Shown: positions 1 through 7,938 of the stretch, piece by piece | Layout of the letters: each line of letters opens with the position of its first letter | Numbering within the stretch: the stretch's first letter is position 1 | Assembly: GCA_046462475.1 (NCBI GenBank) | Contig: JBKGVB010000005.1 | Coordinates: 1-38,256 of the forward strand | Source of the DNA: JASLCR01 sp046462475 | GTDB lineage: Bacteria > Patescibacteriota > Saccharimonadia > Saccharimonadales > Saccharimonadaceae | Length of the DNA stretch: 38,256 bases | Reading direction: 5' to 3' | The notes under the pieces: model-generated | What the model was told of the DNA's origin: nothing | Databases searched by the model: none | What the model saw: the letters and a program-made list of their open reading frames with translations, nothing else | Program-made: the position numbers and the translations under genes

Positions 1-351
1 TGGCGCAGCAATCCGGCGACCATCTTCTTTGGAGTTGGCACGGGTGGCTTCGGCGCACGCTTGCACCAAGAAGACCGTCGGTTACCGATAAGCAGCATCG
101 CAAATAATTACTACTTTGAAATGCTCGCCGAGCTTGGCATGGTTGGCGTGCTGCTTTTTGGTGCCTTCATCCTCTCTATCCTCGCTGCGCTTGTGCGTTC
201 TCGGCAATGGCTTGTCTTCGCTTTACTACTCGGCTTCCTCATACAATGGTACTTCTTTTCAGGAAATGCCAACGTGGTCCACGTATGGGTTACACTTGGT
301 CTAAGCATTATCATTTCTTCACCACAACTTCAGCGCCGTCTGGTACAATGA
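1..351 (+). CDS. O-antigen ligase-like membrane protein, C-terminal end (5' end outside window)
   Basis: The frame is open from base 1 and ends at TGA 349-351, so only the C-terminal 116 residues are present. It starts with a glycine-rich loop (FGVGTGGFGA), followed by NNYYFEMLAELGMVG, then two or three hydrophobic segments and a short basic tail. A periplasmic loop followed by an N-x-Y-x-E-x-L-x-E-x-G segment is typical of the O-antigen ligase/Wzy polymerase superfamily, which transfers or polymerises lipid-linked surface glycans at the membrane. The exact substrate cannot be told from a fragment. Signal peptidase I starts 6 bases after the stop, and its -10 box lies in the last codons of this gene. 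Confidence 0.6.
   Translation, partial: WRSNPATIFFGVGTGGFGARLHQEDRRLPISSIANNYYFEMLAELGMVGVLLFGAFILSILAALVRSRQWLVFALLLGFLIQWYFFSGNANVVHVWVTLGLSIIISSPQLQRRLVQ
341..349 (+). promoter_or_regulatory. Extended -10 promoter of lepB
   Basis: TGgTACAAT lies 8 bases before the lepB ATG at 358. A start site about 7 bases downstream would leave no leader, and no Shine-Dalgarno site is visible. Confidence 0.55.
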
Positions 352-357
352 GTTGGT

Positions 358-1047
358 ATGCAGCCACGCTTTTTCGATCGACATAAAACCCTCAAAGATA
401 CCATCGGTATTATTGTCTTTGTCATCGGAGTACTCATTGGTACACTTATTATCAATGCATTTATTTTCCGTAGTTTCAATGTCGAAGGATTTAGCATGGA
501 AAAAACTCTCGACAACGGAGATCGCCTTATCGTCAATCGGTTACCAGTGACACTGGCCCAAATTCAAAATAAACCATACATCCCAAAACGCGGCCAGATC
601 ATCGTTTTTAGAAATCCGCACTACAACTACATCGATAGTCGCGATGAGTATATTGTCAAGCGTGTTATCGCACTTCCCGGTGAGAGAATTGTTCTAAAGG
701 ACGGGCATTACACCGTCTATAACCCTGCACATCCGACCGGCTTCAACCCTGATGATTACAATCACGGCGAGCCAGGTACTCCCACAAGCGAACCGGAAGG
801 TCCTATTGATGAGGTCGTGCCAAGTGGAACAATATTTGTCAGTGGAGATCACCGCCAAGGAAGCTGCTCTGAAGATTCTCGCTATAAAGAAATGGGAACT
901 ATCCCCCTCTATGATATCGTCGGGCCAGTGGGCTTAAGAATCTTCCCGTTCAACAAAGTTCGTGCCTTTGGTGCTGCAAGCAGCACACCAGATGCGGCTG
1001 GCAAGCAAAATCCAGGCAATGGGCGTGCTTGCGAAGGTACTGCATAA
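358..1047 (+). CDS. lepB: Signal peptidase I
   Basis: Membrane-bound serine/lysine protease (family S26) that removes signal peptides from exported proteins. The 229 residues show a short cytosolic N-terminus, one transmembrane helix at about 15-37, the nucleophile Ser46 in GFSMEKTL, the general base Lys101 in YIVKRVIALPGE, and the late SGDHR...DSR box of the family. There is a single N-terminal helix, as in Gram-positive-type enzymes. A low-complexity tail after about residue 205 (GAASSTPDAAGKQNPGNG) is not part of the catalytic fold. ATG 358 is chosen because the upstream -10 box places transcription start almost at it. Likely clients in the window are the signal-peptide-bearing surface protein at 5312-7111 and other exported proteins. 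Confidence 0.95.
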   Translation: MQPRFFDRHKTLKDTIGIIVFVIGVLIGTLIINAFIFRSFNVEGFSMEKTLDNGDRLIVNRLPVTLAQIQNKPYIPKRGQIIVFRNPHYNYIDSRDEYIVKRVIALPGERIVLKDGHYTVYNPAHPTGFNPDDYNHGEPGTPTSEPEGPIDEVVPSGTIFVSGDHRQGSCSEDSRYKEMGTIPLYDIVGPVGLRIFPFNKVRAFGAASSTPDAAGKQNPGNGRACEGTA

Positions 1048-1057
1048 ATTAGACCTG

Positions 1058-1078
1058 TAGCTACCTACTTGGTAGCTA
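1058..1078. terminator. Hairpin between convergent lepB and parB
   Basis: TAGCTACC and GGTAGCTA form a perfect 8-bp stem with a 5-base loop, filling the gap between two convergent stop codons. The T-tract is weak, so termination efficiency is uncertain. Confidence 0.5.
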
Positions 1079-1945
1079 TTACAAAAGTGCGTCCGTCAAA
1101 CGCTTGATATCTTCATCGTCTTTAAAGGTAAACACGATCTTACCGCCACGAGCGCCAGTTTCAATACGGGCTTTTGTCTTGTATCTCGAGGCGATATTGC
1201 CCGCAAGCGCCTCATATCGCTTAGTATCACGCTTTACGGCTTGTTTTGGTGCTGTTTTAGCGCTGCGCATAGCAGCTTCAATATCACGCACACTCCATTT
1301 TTCACTGATAATCCGCGGTAGCAACTTTGCGATCTCTTTTTCATCACGGTCAATCAATGGTCGCGCTTGACCCTCCGAAAGCTCTCCCGATGCAATAGAT
1401 TCTAAGACTATTTTTGGCAATTTCAGAAGCCTCAATGTATTACTGACAGCACTGACAGACTTACCGCCAACACGCTGACCGATTTCTTCAAGATTTAGGT
1501 TAAACTCGTCACGCAACCGTGCATATGCCACCGCTGTTTCTAGCGCGTTTAGGTCGCGACGCTGAATATTTTCAATCAATGCTAACTCAAGCTTGTGCTG
1601 CCCACTCAAGCTACGTACAAGCGCAGGAATTGAAGTCAGGCCAGCTAATTTGCTTGCACGGAAACGACGCTCACCAGCAACAATCTCGTAGCTTCCCTTC
1701 TTTGGAACTACGACGATTGGCTGCAGCACTCCGTGCAGCTTTATCGATGCCGCGAGTTCTTCAAGCGCCTTTTCGTCGAACTGACGCCGTGGCTGGTCTG
1801 GATCTGCAGAGATTTCACTTAGTTTGATATTGCGCAGTTCGCTGATACTATGATCATTTCCGACCGTCGGATCAAATGATTCATCGAGCAAATCAGTCGG
1901 GATTAACGACTCAAATCCACGTCCAAGGCCTTTTTTCGCACTCAT
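1079..1945 (-). CDS. parB: Chromosome partitioning protein ParB
   Basis: DNA-binding CTPase clamp that loads at parS sites and works with ParA in origin segregation. The 288 residues contain the ParB/Srx N-terminal domain (about 38-115), with the CTP-binding GERRFRA motif at 91-97 and ENIQR at 125-129. A helix-turn-helix follows (about 152-172), and there is a C-terminal dimerisation region. The N-terminus KKGLGRGFESLIP is the usual ParA-interacting peptide. Its ATG overlaps the parA stop by 4 bases, so the two genes are translationally coupled. No perfect parS consensus was found in this window. Confidence 0.95.
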   Translation of the reverse strand: MSAKKGLGRGFESLIPTDLLDESFDPTVGNDHSISELRNIKLSEISADPDQPRRQFDEKALEELAASIKLHGVLQPIVVVPKKGSYEIVAGERRFRASKLAGLTSIPALVRSLSGQHKLELALIENIQRRDLNALETAVAYARLRDEFNLNLEEIGQRVGGKSVSAVSNTLRLLKLPKIVLESIASGELSEGQARPLIDRDEKEIAKLLPRIISEKWSVRDIEAAMRSAKTAPKQAVKRDTKRYEALAGNIASRYKTKARIETGARGGKIVFTFKDDEDIKRLTDALL

Positions 1946-2709
1946 TCCCCGATCCTTTCAATAACTTCTTTCGCAAGTGACTTATAGGCGCGCGATCCCT
2001 TCGAGAAGCGATCGTAGCTTCCTACCGGTACGCCGTGACTTGGTGCCTCCGCCAGACGGATATTACGCGGGATGACCGTATTAAATACCTTACCGGGAAA
2101 GTGTTTTTTAATCTCTTCATGCACTTGACCTGACAGCGTGGTACGGCCGTCAACCATAGTTGGCAAGACGCCTACAAGATCAAGATATGGGTTCATATTT
2201 TTACGCACGAGTTTCATCGTCTCAAGCAGTTGCCCCAGTCCTTCAAGTGCATAAAACTCAGCCTGCACTGGCAAGAGGACATATCGTGCCGCGATCAAGC
2301 CATTTACCGTTAAAATACTGAGGCTTGGCGGACTATCGATTAGCATTACATCGTAGCCTTCTGTCGCCTCAATCGCATTTTTCAAGCGAGTAAACCGACC
2401 ACGCGCATTCGCTAGTTCCACCTCTGTATTCGCTAATTGCGGCGTACTTGGCGCAATTGAAAGATTCTTGTGCTTCGTCGGCAAAACTACCTCTTCGAGA
2501 GTGCGTTCACCAAGCAGTACATCGCTCATTGTGCCCTTATCGAGCTTTTGCTTGTCGAAGCCGAGGCCGCTTGTCGCATTTCCCTGAGGATCAAAATCAA
2601 TAATCAACGTCTTCTTGCCCTGCTTGGCCAAGAAATACGCCAGATTAACTGCAGTCGTCGTCTTTCCGACGCCGCCCTTTTGATTTGTTACAGCAATCAC
2701 TGTACTCAC
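1942..2709 (-). CDS. parA: Chromosome partitioning ATPase ParA (Soj)
   Basis: Walker-type ATPase that forms the nucleoid-bound gradient pulling ParB-parS complexes. The deviant Walker A KGGVGKTTT is at residues 11-19, Walker A' DFDPQGN at 39-45, and Walker B in VMLIDSPPSL. Full length at 255 residues, like chromosomal Soj proteins without an N-terminal DNA-binding extension. The start is GTG; a GAGGGT stretch about 13 bases upstream is a weak ribosome site. First gene of a two-gene operon with parB. Confidence 0.95.
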   Translation of the reverse strand: MSTVIAVTNQKGGVGKTTTAVNLAYFLAKQGKKTLIIDFDPQGNATSGLGFDKQKLDKGTMSDVLLGERTLEEVVLPTKHKNLSIAPSTPQLANTEVELANARGRFTRLKNAIEATEGYDVMLIDSPPSLSILTVNGLIAARYVLLPVQAEFYALEGLGQLLETMKLVRKNMNPYLDLVGVLPTMVDGRTTLSGQVHEEIKKHFPGKVFNTVIPRNIRLAEAPSHGVPVGSYDRFSKGSRAYKSLAKEVIERIGE

Positions 2710-2738
2710 TGTTTATTTACCCTCATTCATCCGGATCT

Positions 2739-2747
2739 ATTATAGCA
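2739..2747 (-). promoter_or_regulatory. Extended -10 promoter of parAB
   Basis: TGcTATAAT on the minus strand, giving a leader of about 25 bases. No convincing -35 at 17 bp. Confidence 0.5.
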
Positions 2748-2762
2748 TGAGAGTTTCAATAC

Positions 2763-3131
2763 TTAGTGCAGCATGTTCGAAAGAAAGAACCATCCCACTT
2801 CAGCAAACACGCCTAGAATAATCACACCAATTCCAATTGCTATCAGAAGAGGAAATATCGCAATAATTCGGGCGATTTGTCCCCAATGTATCTCGTTTGA
2901 TGCGCTATCGTTATCTGAAGCAGGTGTGCTATCTGTGTTGCGGCGTGGCAGCAAAAGCATCAAGCTCCCAGTAACAATGCAGGCCGCTCCTCCCAGTACC
3001 ACAGGCCAAAGCACCATCAGTAGTGCAAATTCACTCCCCTCACCTCCAAGCAAGAAGATGCATAACGTGAGAGGGATACCCACACAAAGCAATACAATTC
3101 CTGTGCTCTCCCTGCTACTCATCCTACTCAT
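2763..3131 (-). CDS. Small three-helix membrane protein, unknown function
   Basis: A 122-residue protein not recognised as any family. It has three hydrophobic segments (about 11-30, 35-60 and 88-115) separated by a polar Ser/Asp/Asn-rich loop (about 64-82), so it is probably an integral inner-membrane protein. A Shine-Dalgarno AAGGAG lies 9 bases before the ATG, and an extended -10 (TGtTATAGT, 3158-3166) lies upstream, giving a single-gene unit. Confidence 0.7.
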   Translation of the reverse strand: MSRMSSRESTGIVLLCVGIPLTLCIFLLGGEGSEFALLMVLWPVVLGGAACIVTGSLMLLLPRRNTDSTPASDNDSASNEIHWGQIARIIAIFPLLIAIGIGVIILGVFAEVGWFFLSNMLH

Positions 3132-3211
3132 GCTTACTTTCTCCTTGTGTTTTACTTACTATAACAGATCCTATTGATATACAGACCCAACACCTTTACT
3201 TATAACTCTCA

Positions 3212-3242
3212 ACAAAAAAAACGCCCCTAGGACGTTTTTTTG
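3212..3242. terminator. Bidirectional Rho-independent terminator
   Basis: A7-CG and CG-T7 arms flank a CCCCTAGGA centre (3215-3223 with 3233-3241). It lies just after the rplU stop on the minus strand and can also act on the plus strand. Confidence 0.7.
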
Positions 3243-3262
3243 AGTCTATATCAATCAAAGAT

Positions 3263-3568
3263 CTACTTAATAGAAGAAATTTCGATCTTAGAGTACTTCT
3301 GACGGTGACCCATTTCTTTATGGACACGCTTTTTCGCCTTGTAGCGGATAATGCGGAGCTTATCGCCCTTCACTTCTTCCTCTACTACCTTTGCCTTTAC
3401 GCTAGCGCCCTTGACGAGTGGCGTGCCGACGGTAGATTTGTCACCATCAACAAGCATGAGAACGTCGAGACTGAGCTCTTTCGTTCCATCCGGGAGGCGG
3501 TCCACCAGGAGGGTCTCTTTTTCGCTGACGATGTATTGCTTACCGCCAACTTTAACGACTGCTTTCAT
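3263..3568 (-). CDS. rplU: 50S ribosomal protein L21
   Basis: The 101-residue L21 protein binds 23S rRNA in the large subunit. The N-terminal MKAVVKVGGKQYIVSE block and the C-terminal KAKKRVHKEMGHRQKYSKIEI block are diagnostic, and the length is normal. AAGGA lies upstream of the ATG, behind a leader of roughly 30 bases. rpmA (L27), which normally follows rplU, is not present next to it; the terminator at 3212-3242 closes the unit. Confidence 0.96.
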   Translation of the reverse strand: MKAVVKVGGKQYIVSEKETLLVDRLPDGTKELSLDVLMLVDGDKSTVGTPLVKGASVKAKVVEEEVKGDKLRIIRYKAKKRVHKEMGHRQKYSKIEISSIK

Positions 3569-3604
3569 AGCTTCCTTTTCTTATTTAGCTTTTCAATCTG
3601 AACT

Positions 3605-3613
3605 ATTGTAACA
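3605..3613 (-). promoter_or_regulatory. Extended -10 promoter of rplU
   Basis: TGtTACAAT on the minus strand. This is the same 9-mer as found before def and rpsU. Confidence 0.55.
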
Positions 3614-3653
3614 GAGATAGTTAAACTTTTCAACTAGCTGTCGCCGCTTCATT

Positions 3654-4382
3654 TTATAGTGTGATATTTAACACCCGAAGTGCAAGTATATAAAGCTCGT
3701 GACTTCGAGCATCATTACCCGTGATATTCCGATCGGGGTGAATCAAGGCAATTATTTTTAACTTTTCCTTGCGCGAACTCAGTGCTTCGGGGTGGCTTTT
3801 AATAATAGTGGAAAGAATTCCATAGTCGACAAGCTCTAGTTTTGAAAATTCCGCACCATACTTTGTCTCTAAGGCATCAACCTCGAGCAGCGCAGGATTT
3901 GTCGCATCACCCTCCTCTGCCCTATGTTCTTCAAACGGAGTCTGCTCTTCCCTATGCCACTTCTTATCACCTGGGTCGCTTGGCACCCAAATACTCGTTC
4001 CGTTCGTCGAATTGAGGTCTGTGACTACAACACCAGTCCTCATGGCATATTGACCTATTATTCTGACAGATCTTACCTCGACATGCTCTCGAGAAACCGT
4101 ATCATGTATCCAAGGATATGCATCTCTGCCAAAGACATGGCCTTCACCCTCGCGGATGGAGACCTTGTCAAACACAGTAGATTTATTGTCTGTTGTTACA
4201 TTAAGTGCAACATCTACTTGACTACCACCACCGTAGGCAATATCAAGCCAATCCACTCTCGTATTGCTCCGATCTAATAACACGCCCACGTGCGGCCGGG
4301 ATTCATATGGCGAGGTCTCTTTAATCACCTGATCGCCTCGGATCACATGTTCGCGAATTGGAAATTTATCTACAATACTCAT
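3654..4382 (-). CDS. FHA-domain protein with C-terminal J-domain-like HPD segment
   Basis: A 242-residue protein. Residues about 70-133 form a forkhead-associated phosphothreonine-binding domain: GR at 85-86, SxxH at 98-101 (SREH), and the LNSTNGT turn at 123-129. After an acidic linker, the C-terminus has a lysine/arginine-rich helix (about 203-212), an HPD tripeptide at 215-217 (IHPDRN), and a closing helix ending LALRVLN. This is the order helix II, HPD loop, helix III of a DnaJ J-domain, which would recruit DnaK. No DnaJ G/F or zinc regions follow. The FHA call is secure from motifs; the J-domain call is inferred from a short match. FHA proteins normally read Ser/Thr kinase signals, so a phosphorylation-guided cochaperone is possible. 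Confidence 0.75.
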   Translation of the reverse strand: MSIVDKFPIREHVIRGDQVIKETSPYESRPHVGVLLDRSNTRVDWLDIAYGGGSQVDVALNVTTDNKSTVFDKVSIREGEGHVFGRDAYPWIHDTVSREHVEVRSVRIIGQYAMRTGVVVTDLNSTNGTSIWVPSDPGDKKWHREEQTPFEEHRAEEGDATNPALLEVDALETKYGAEFSKLELVDYGILSTIIKSHPEALSSRKEKLKIIALIHPDRNITGNDARSHELYILALRVLNITL

Positions 4383-4452
4383 ATCTAAGCGGTCTCAACT
4401 TCTTAACTGATATGATATTATAATAATTTTTTGCTGAAAAAGCAACCTTTCA

Positions 4453-5268
4453 CTAGAGGTCGCCCATGACTACCCGATTGGCATGCAGCCAACCTTCAAC
4501 ACTGCCACCATCAAGATACCGACCCTGGGCTGGCACAACTTTTACTTGGCCGCCTCGGGCAACAAAGCTGTTCACCGCATCAGGTAGCTCATATTCTCCA
4601 CGAGGTGACGGAGATAAATCTCGACAGGCGTCAATTACCTCTTTCGTTAAGACATACTTGCTGATATTAATCAGGTTACTGGGTGCACTTTCTGGCTGCG
4701 GTTTTTCGACAATCCGTACGTAGTTACCTTCCTGATCGCTTTCGATGACTCCATATTTCGCAGTATCTTCCATTGGAACCTGTGCCGCGAGTAGTCCGCA
4801 CGATCCTTCTGGTATTACTTCAACGAGTCGCGCAACTTCACTCGTCCCATCTCCGTTCAAGATAAAATCATCGCCCATTAAGACCACGGCAGCCTCGTTG
4901 TCTTCGATATAATCAGCTGCTAGTGCCACTGGCACTGCCGTACCGTACTTGCCATCACTTGGTTGCGTAATAAAATGAAACTTCACACCTTCGATAGGTG
5001 CCACAATTGGCAGCTTATCTTCCTTGCCATTGGCACGTAAGTACTCATTGAGTTTTTCGTTATTTCCGTAATAGTCTTGCAACTGAGTGCTATTTTCACC
5101 CACCACAAAAATTACCTCTTGGATGCCTGCCTTCAAGCAATCTTGTACGACATAGTCAACGAGTGGTCGATTGCCGATTGGCAACATGCACTTCTCGATC
5201 GTCTTAGTGATTGGTAGCCGGCGCGTTCCCCAGCCAGCCACGGGAATAATTGCTTTTGTTATCTTCAT
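4453..5268 (-). CDS. galU: UTP-glucose-1-phosphate uridylyltransferase
   Basis: Makes UDP-glucose from UTP and glucose-1-phosphate for surface glycans. The 271-residue nucleotidyltransferase has the nucleotide loop AGWGTRRLPITK at about 11-22, LPIGNRPLVDYVV, the GTAVPVALA and MGDDF core blocks, a KYGVIE block and an EKPQPE block. The loop reads GWGT where GLGT is usual, and the LP.TK signature is kept. The ATG follows a minus-strand TACACT box by 6 bases, suggesting a leaderless transcript; AGGGGA lies too close to serve as a normal Shine-Dalgarno. Confidence 0.93.
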   Translation of the reverse strand: MKITKAIIPVAGWGTRRLPITKTIEKCMLPIGNRPLVDYVVQDCLKAGIQEVIFVVGENSTQLQDYYGNNEKLNEYLRANGKEDKLPIVAPIEGVKFHFITQPSDGKYGTAVPVALAADYIEDNEAAVVLMGDDFILNGDGTSEVARLVEVIPEGSCGLLAAQVPMEDTAKYGVIESDQEGNYVRIVEKPQPESAPSNLINISKYVLTKEVIDACRDLSPSPRGEYELPDAVNSFVARGGQVKVVPAQGRYLDGGSVEGWLHANRVVMGDL

Positions 5269-5274
5269 TCCCCT

Positions 5275-5280
5275 AGTGTA
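5275..5280 (-). promoter_or_regulatory. -10 box of galU (leaderless)
   Basis: TACACT on the minus strand, 6 bases from the ATG at 5268. Confidence 0.4.
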
Positions 5281-5311
5281 CTAATCCTAAGGCCTGGCGA
5301 CAAGCAAAGAA

Positions 5312-7111
5312 CTAAAGACCAGCCAAGTCCTGACTTCGGCGCTTATACCAGGTGGCTGTCGACCAGCCAACTCCAGCAGCTGCTCCAGCCCCAAGTAGCC
5401 ACCAATACCAGGCTATCCCGAAAAGTCGCCAGCCCTGAGTACTTGAGGTGAGTGGCACTGTGCTCCTCGACGGAGCGTCATCCTTCTTGCCCATCGATCC
5501 TCCCCCACCATCAACCGCATCAGCTGCCGCGGTACGTTGAGCCGCCTTTCCTCCGCTCACTACTGCAGCTGGGGTCGCGACAGCAGGAAGTACGGGTAAC
5601 GCACGTGTGGCCACACCACTCAATGTCACCGTTCGTCCTTCGCTTGTATCAATCGGTGGGACCGTAATGATCCCACTCACCGCAGATGATACATTGCCCG
5701 CAGCATCTTTTGCCGATATCGAGACGGTATAACTTCCGCCTGCTGGTAATATCTGTGTCTGCGCTAATGTCCATACTCCACCAACGCTATTAACCACATA
5801 ACTAATCCCGTTCACAACGATCGTTACTGTAGAGCTGCCTACTCCCGCACCGTCATCAACCGTACCGCTGATAGCGTATGTCCCATCGCCGTTTGCCTGC
5901 ATGCCTGTGAGCGCTACCGTCGGACTAGTCGTATCAATCGTAAATGTTACCGTTGCCGCCATATTGCCTACCGTATCTGTGGCTGTAATCGTATAAGAAC
6001 CATCTGCACTTACCATACCGGTCGCAGAGGCAGGAGTACCATTTAACGTAACCGTCCCCAGGTTAGCGTCCGTCACATGATATGTCACTTGCCCTGTATA
6101 CACTCCATTTACCTGGTCGCCCGACAATGAAATCACAGGCGAAGACTTATCAATTCCTGTAACCGTGATATCCGCCGGCTCGGATATATTTCCGGCTGCA
6201 TCAGTTACCGTTACGCTGTCAGTTTGATTTGAAGAATATGTCTTCTGGAATGTTTTATCATCGACCGACGTCCAGCCACTAGGAGTTCGCGCCGACTTAT
6301 CAGTCGTGATTGTCACGACGACATCCTTATTGGTCGCTTGACCATTATTTGAGTACGTTACCGATTGAATAACTGGCGGGGTCGTATCAATAGTATAAAG
6401 CTCAGTCATAACCTTACTGGAGTTACCAGCTGTATCATATGCGACCGCCTTCAGAGTGGTCGTCGAGGTAATCGTTAATGGCGCCACGTAGAGGCTACTC
6501 ATTTTTGTTGGAGGTGTACCATCTGTCGTGTAGTAGATGCTTGGCACTTCACCACTGTTATCCGTACTCGAAAGTGTAACCGACAAAGATGCATACACGC
6601 CACCATTAGGGGATGCGACGGGCACTGATGGCGGCGTAACATCAGATACAGTTATCGTAGCCTCAGCAGTCATGGATGACGACAACCCTCCCCCAAACAC
6701 GTTTGCATGCAACGTATGGGTTCCCGGCGATGTATCTCGATAGCGAAAAGATTTACTCGCCGATACCCCCGTTGTATAGGTTGCGACATGCGTCCAAGGA
6801 TTCCCACTTGCCGTTCCTTCTGCAAACTCACCAGTCGATGATGAGGTCGTTAGTTCGACAGTTGCTGGCGCATCAAGCGCCTCGGCGCCATTTGACGCAT
6901 TTCTAAATTGGAGCGAATATAATTTTTCTGCAGTTGTTGAAGACGTCGTGGTTGCCGGCGAGAAAACAACGTTCGTTATAGCGGCACTCGCAGCTCCAGC
7001 CGATGGCACTACGAGCATCATTAGTGACTGAGCAAATAGTATGAGAGCGGCAAAAAACTTTAGGTTTTTTCGTAAAACCACAGGGTTGCTATAGTTAGTC
7101 TGTAGTACCAT
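5312..7111 (-). CDS. Large secreted Ig-like repeat protein with C-terminal membrane anchor
   Basis: A 599-residue surface protein. An N-terminal signal peptide (basic RKNLK, hydrophobic core about 19-36, AGAASA cleavage region) is followed by tandem beta-sandwich modules marked by repeated D-T-T/S-P-P boundaries. One module has the IYYTTDGTPPT signature of a chitobiase/hexosaminidase C-terminal-like (Fn3-associated) domain, and others resemble bacterial Ig-like domains. A low-complexity Ala/Gly/Ser linker leads to one C-terminal transmembrane helix and a basic tail. ATG 7111 is preferred over the GTG at 7147 because GGCGAGGG sits 5 bases before it. No catalytic domain is seen, so adhesion or host contact is the likely role. 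Confidence 0.8.
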   Translation of the reverse strand: MVLQTNYSNPVVLRKNLKFFAALILFAQSLMMLVVPSAGAASAAITNVVFSPATTTSSTTAEKLYSLQFRNASNGAEALDAPATVELTTSSSTGEFAEGTASGNPWTHVATYTTGVSASKSFRYRDTSPGTHTLHANVFGGGLSSSMTAEATITVSDVTPPSVPVASPNGGVYASLSVTLSSTDNSGEVPSIYYTTDGTPPTKMSSLYVAPLTITSTTTLKAVAYDTAGNSSKVMTELYTIDTTPPVIQSVTYSNNGQATNKDVVVTITTDKSARTPSGWTSVDDKTFQKTYSSNQTDSVTVTDAAGNISEPADITVTGIDKSSPVISLSGDQVNGVYTGQVTYHVTDANLGTVTLNGTPASATGMVSADGSYTITATDTVGNMAATVTFTIDTTSPTVALTGMQANGDGTYAISGTVDDGAGVGSSTVTIVVNGISYVVNSVGGVWTLAQTQILPAGGSYTVSISAKDAAGNVSSAVSGIITVPPIDTSEGRTVTLSGVATRALPVLPAVATPAAVVSGGKAAQRTAAADAVDGGGGSMGKKDDAPSRSTVPLTSSTQGWRLFGIAWYWWLLGAGAAAGVGWSTATWYKRRSQDLAGL

Positions 7112-7194
7112 ATAATCCCTCGCCTTTGCTGCTTTTGGTAGCTCCACTTACCAAAAAACTCACCTATGACTTAGGTATAGTATACACGTAATTC

Positions 7195-7593
7195 TCAGGC
7201 TTGAAAATGTGAAGAACGACGCTCGCGTCGCTCATCCATATCATCATGGTTGAGTCCATAGTAATGCGCGATCTCATGCCACAGCGTGCGCTTGATCTGC
7301 TCAAATAAGCCTTGATCGTCGCGTGTTACCGCGAGAATAGGATACTTAAAGAGTGTAATCTTGCTCGGTAGTAATCCGTTCTCATTACCTGTCTGCAACG
7401 TCCGCGGCACACCTTCAAAAAGCCCCAGCAGCAGCTGATCACCACGGAGTTTTAGCTTTATAATTTGCTGATCATCAGGTGCGTCAGCCATGACAATTGC
7501 TACATTATGCATATTGTGAATATATTCTTGCGGCAGCTCATCCATAGCGCGCGTAATGAGCGCATCAAATTCTTCGTCTGATAATTCTCTCAC
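7195..7593 (-). CDS. Metallopeptidase family protein (zincin, HExxH)
   Basis: A 132-residue predicted zinc protease. The motif HEIAHYYGLNH gives ligands His106, His110 and His116 with catalytic Glu107, and the N-terminal helix and PQEY block match the small minimal-zincin family (COG3824 type). No signal peptide, so probably cytosolic. It follows the 69-residue gene by 15 bases and shares its promoter. The physiological substrate of this family is unknown. Confidence 0.85.
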   Translation of the reverse strand: MRELSDEEFDALITRAMDELPQEYIHNMHNVAIVMADAPDDQQIIKLKLRGDQLLLGLFEGVPRTLQTGNENGLLPSKITLFKYPILAVTRDDQGLFEQIKRTLWHEIAHYYGLNHDDMDERRERRSSHFQA

Positions 7594-7608
7594 TATAAAA
7601 AGTATAGC

Positions 7609-7818
7609 CTATTCGTCGATTGAGTGCATCAATTCGTTGTATTCAGGGTCATTTCTTGCATCATCAAGCACTGCCTGCCAATTATCAGCCAGCGTTGCGT
7701 CAAAATCCTCATAGAGATTGATCGCTTCTGCTTCAGTCTGCTCGGCCTGAATCATTTCACGCAGCCCATCCCCTAACGGGTCAATTTTTTCAAAATGTAT
7801 ATGGTGGAATATATTCAT
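7609..7818 (-). CDS. Small acidic protein, unknown function
   Basis: A 69-residue acidic, probably helical protein not recognised as any family. It is the first gene of a two-gene unit with the metallopeptidase, so a partner or substrate role is possible but unsupported. There is no Shine-Dalgarno site; a strong promoter lies 26 bases before the ATG. Confidence 0.6.
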   Translation of the reverse strand: MNIFHHIHFEKIDPLGDGLREMIQAEQTEAEAINLYEDFDATLADNWQAVLDDARNDPEYNELMHSIDE

Positions 7819-7843
7819 ATTTATTTTTATTGGTTATATTTCT

Positions 7844-7872
7844 ATTTAAGCATAATAGCTATAAAAAGTCAA
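7844..7872 (-). promoter_or_regulatory. Strong promoter of the 7818-7195 unit
   Basis: TTGACT-N17-TTAAAT with TGc before the -10, on the minus strand. Near-identical in layout to the promoter at 8971-8999. Confidence 0.7.
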
Positions 7873-7890
7873 TATTACGATCTCGTGACA

Positions 7891-7936
7891 TGTTTCAGGG
7901 GTGCCGGCTCATACCAGGCACCCCTTGGGTGAAACA
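7891..7936. repeat. Long interrupted inverted repeat
   Basis: Outer arms TGTTTCA (7891-7897) and TGAAACA (7930-7936) enclose perfect inner arms GGGGTGCC (7898-7905) and GGCACCCC (7917-7924), with an 11-base loop and a 5-base bulge. It lies immediately after the stop of the 7939-8229 gene. It could terminate that transcript, but no T-tract follows on either strand. Confidence 0.7.
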
Positions 7937-7938
7937 GA

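Noticed and set aside
3263..3568. Possible loss of L27 because rpmA is not beside rplU
   Set aside because: rpmA may lie elsewhere in the genome; a single window cannot show absence.
7112..7147. GTG start of the Ig-like protein at 7147
   Set aside because: Its SD is 11 bases away, while the ATG at 7111 has GGCGAGGG at normal distance and a better signal peptide.
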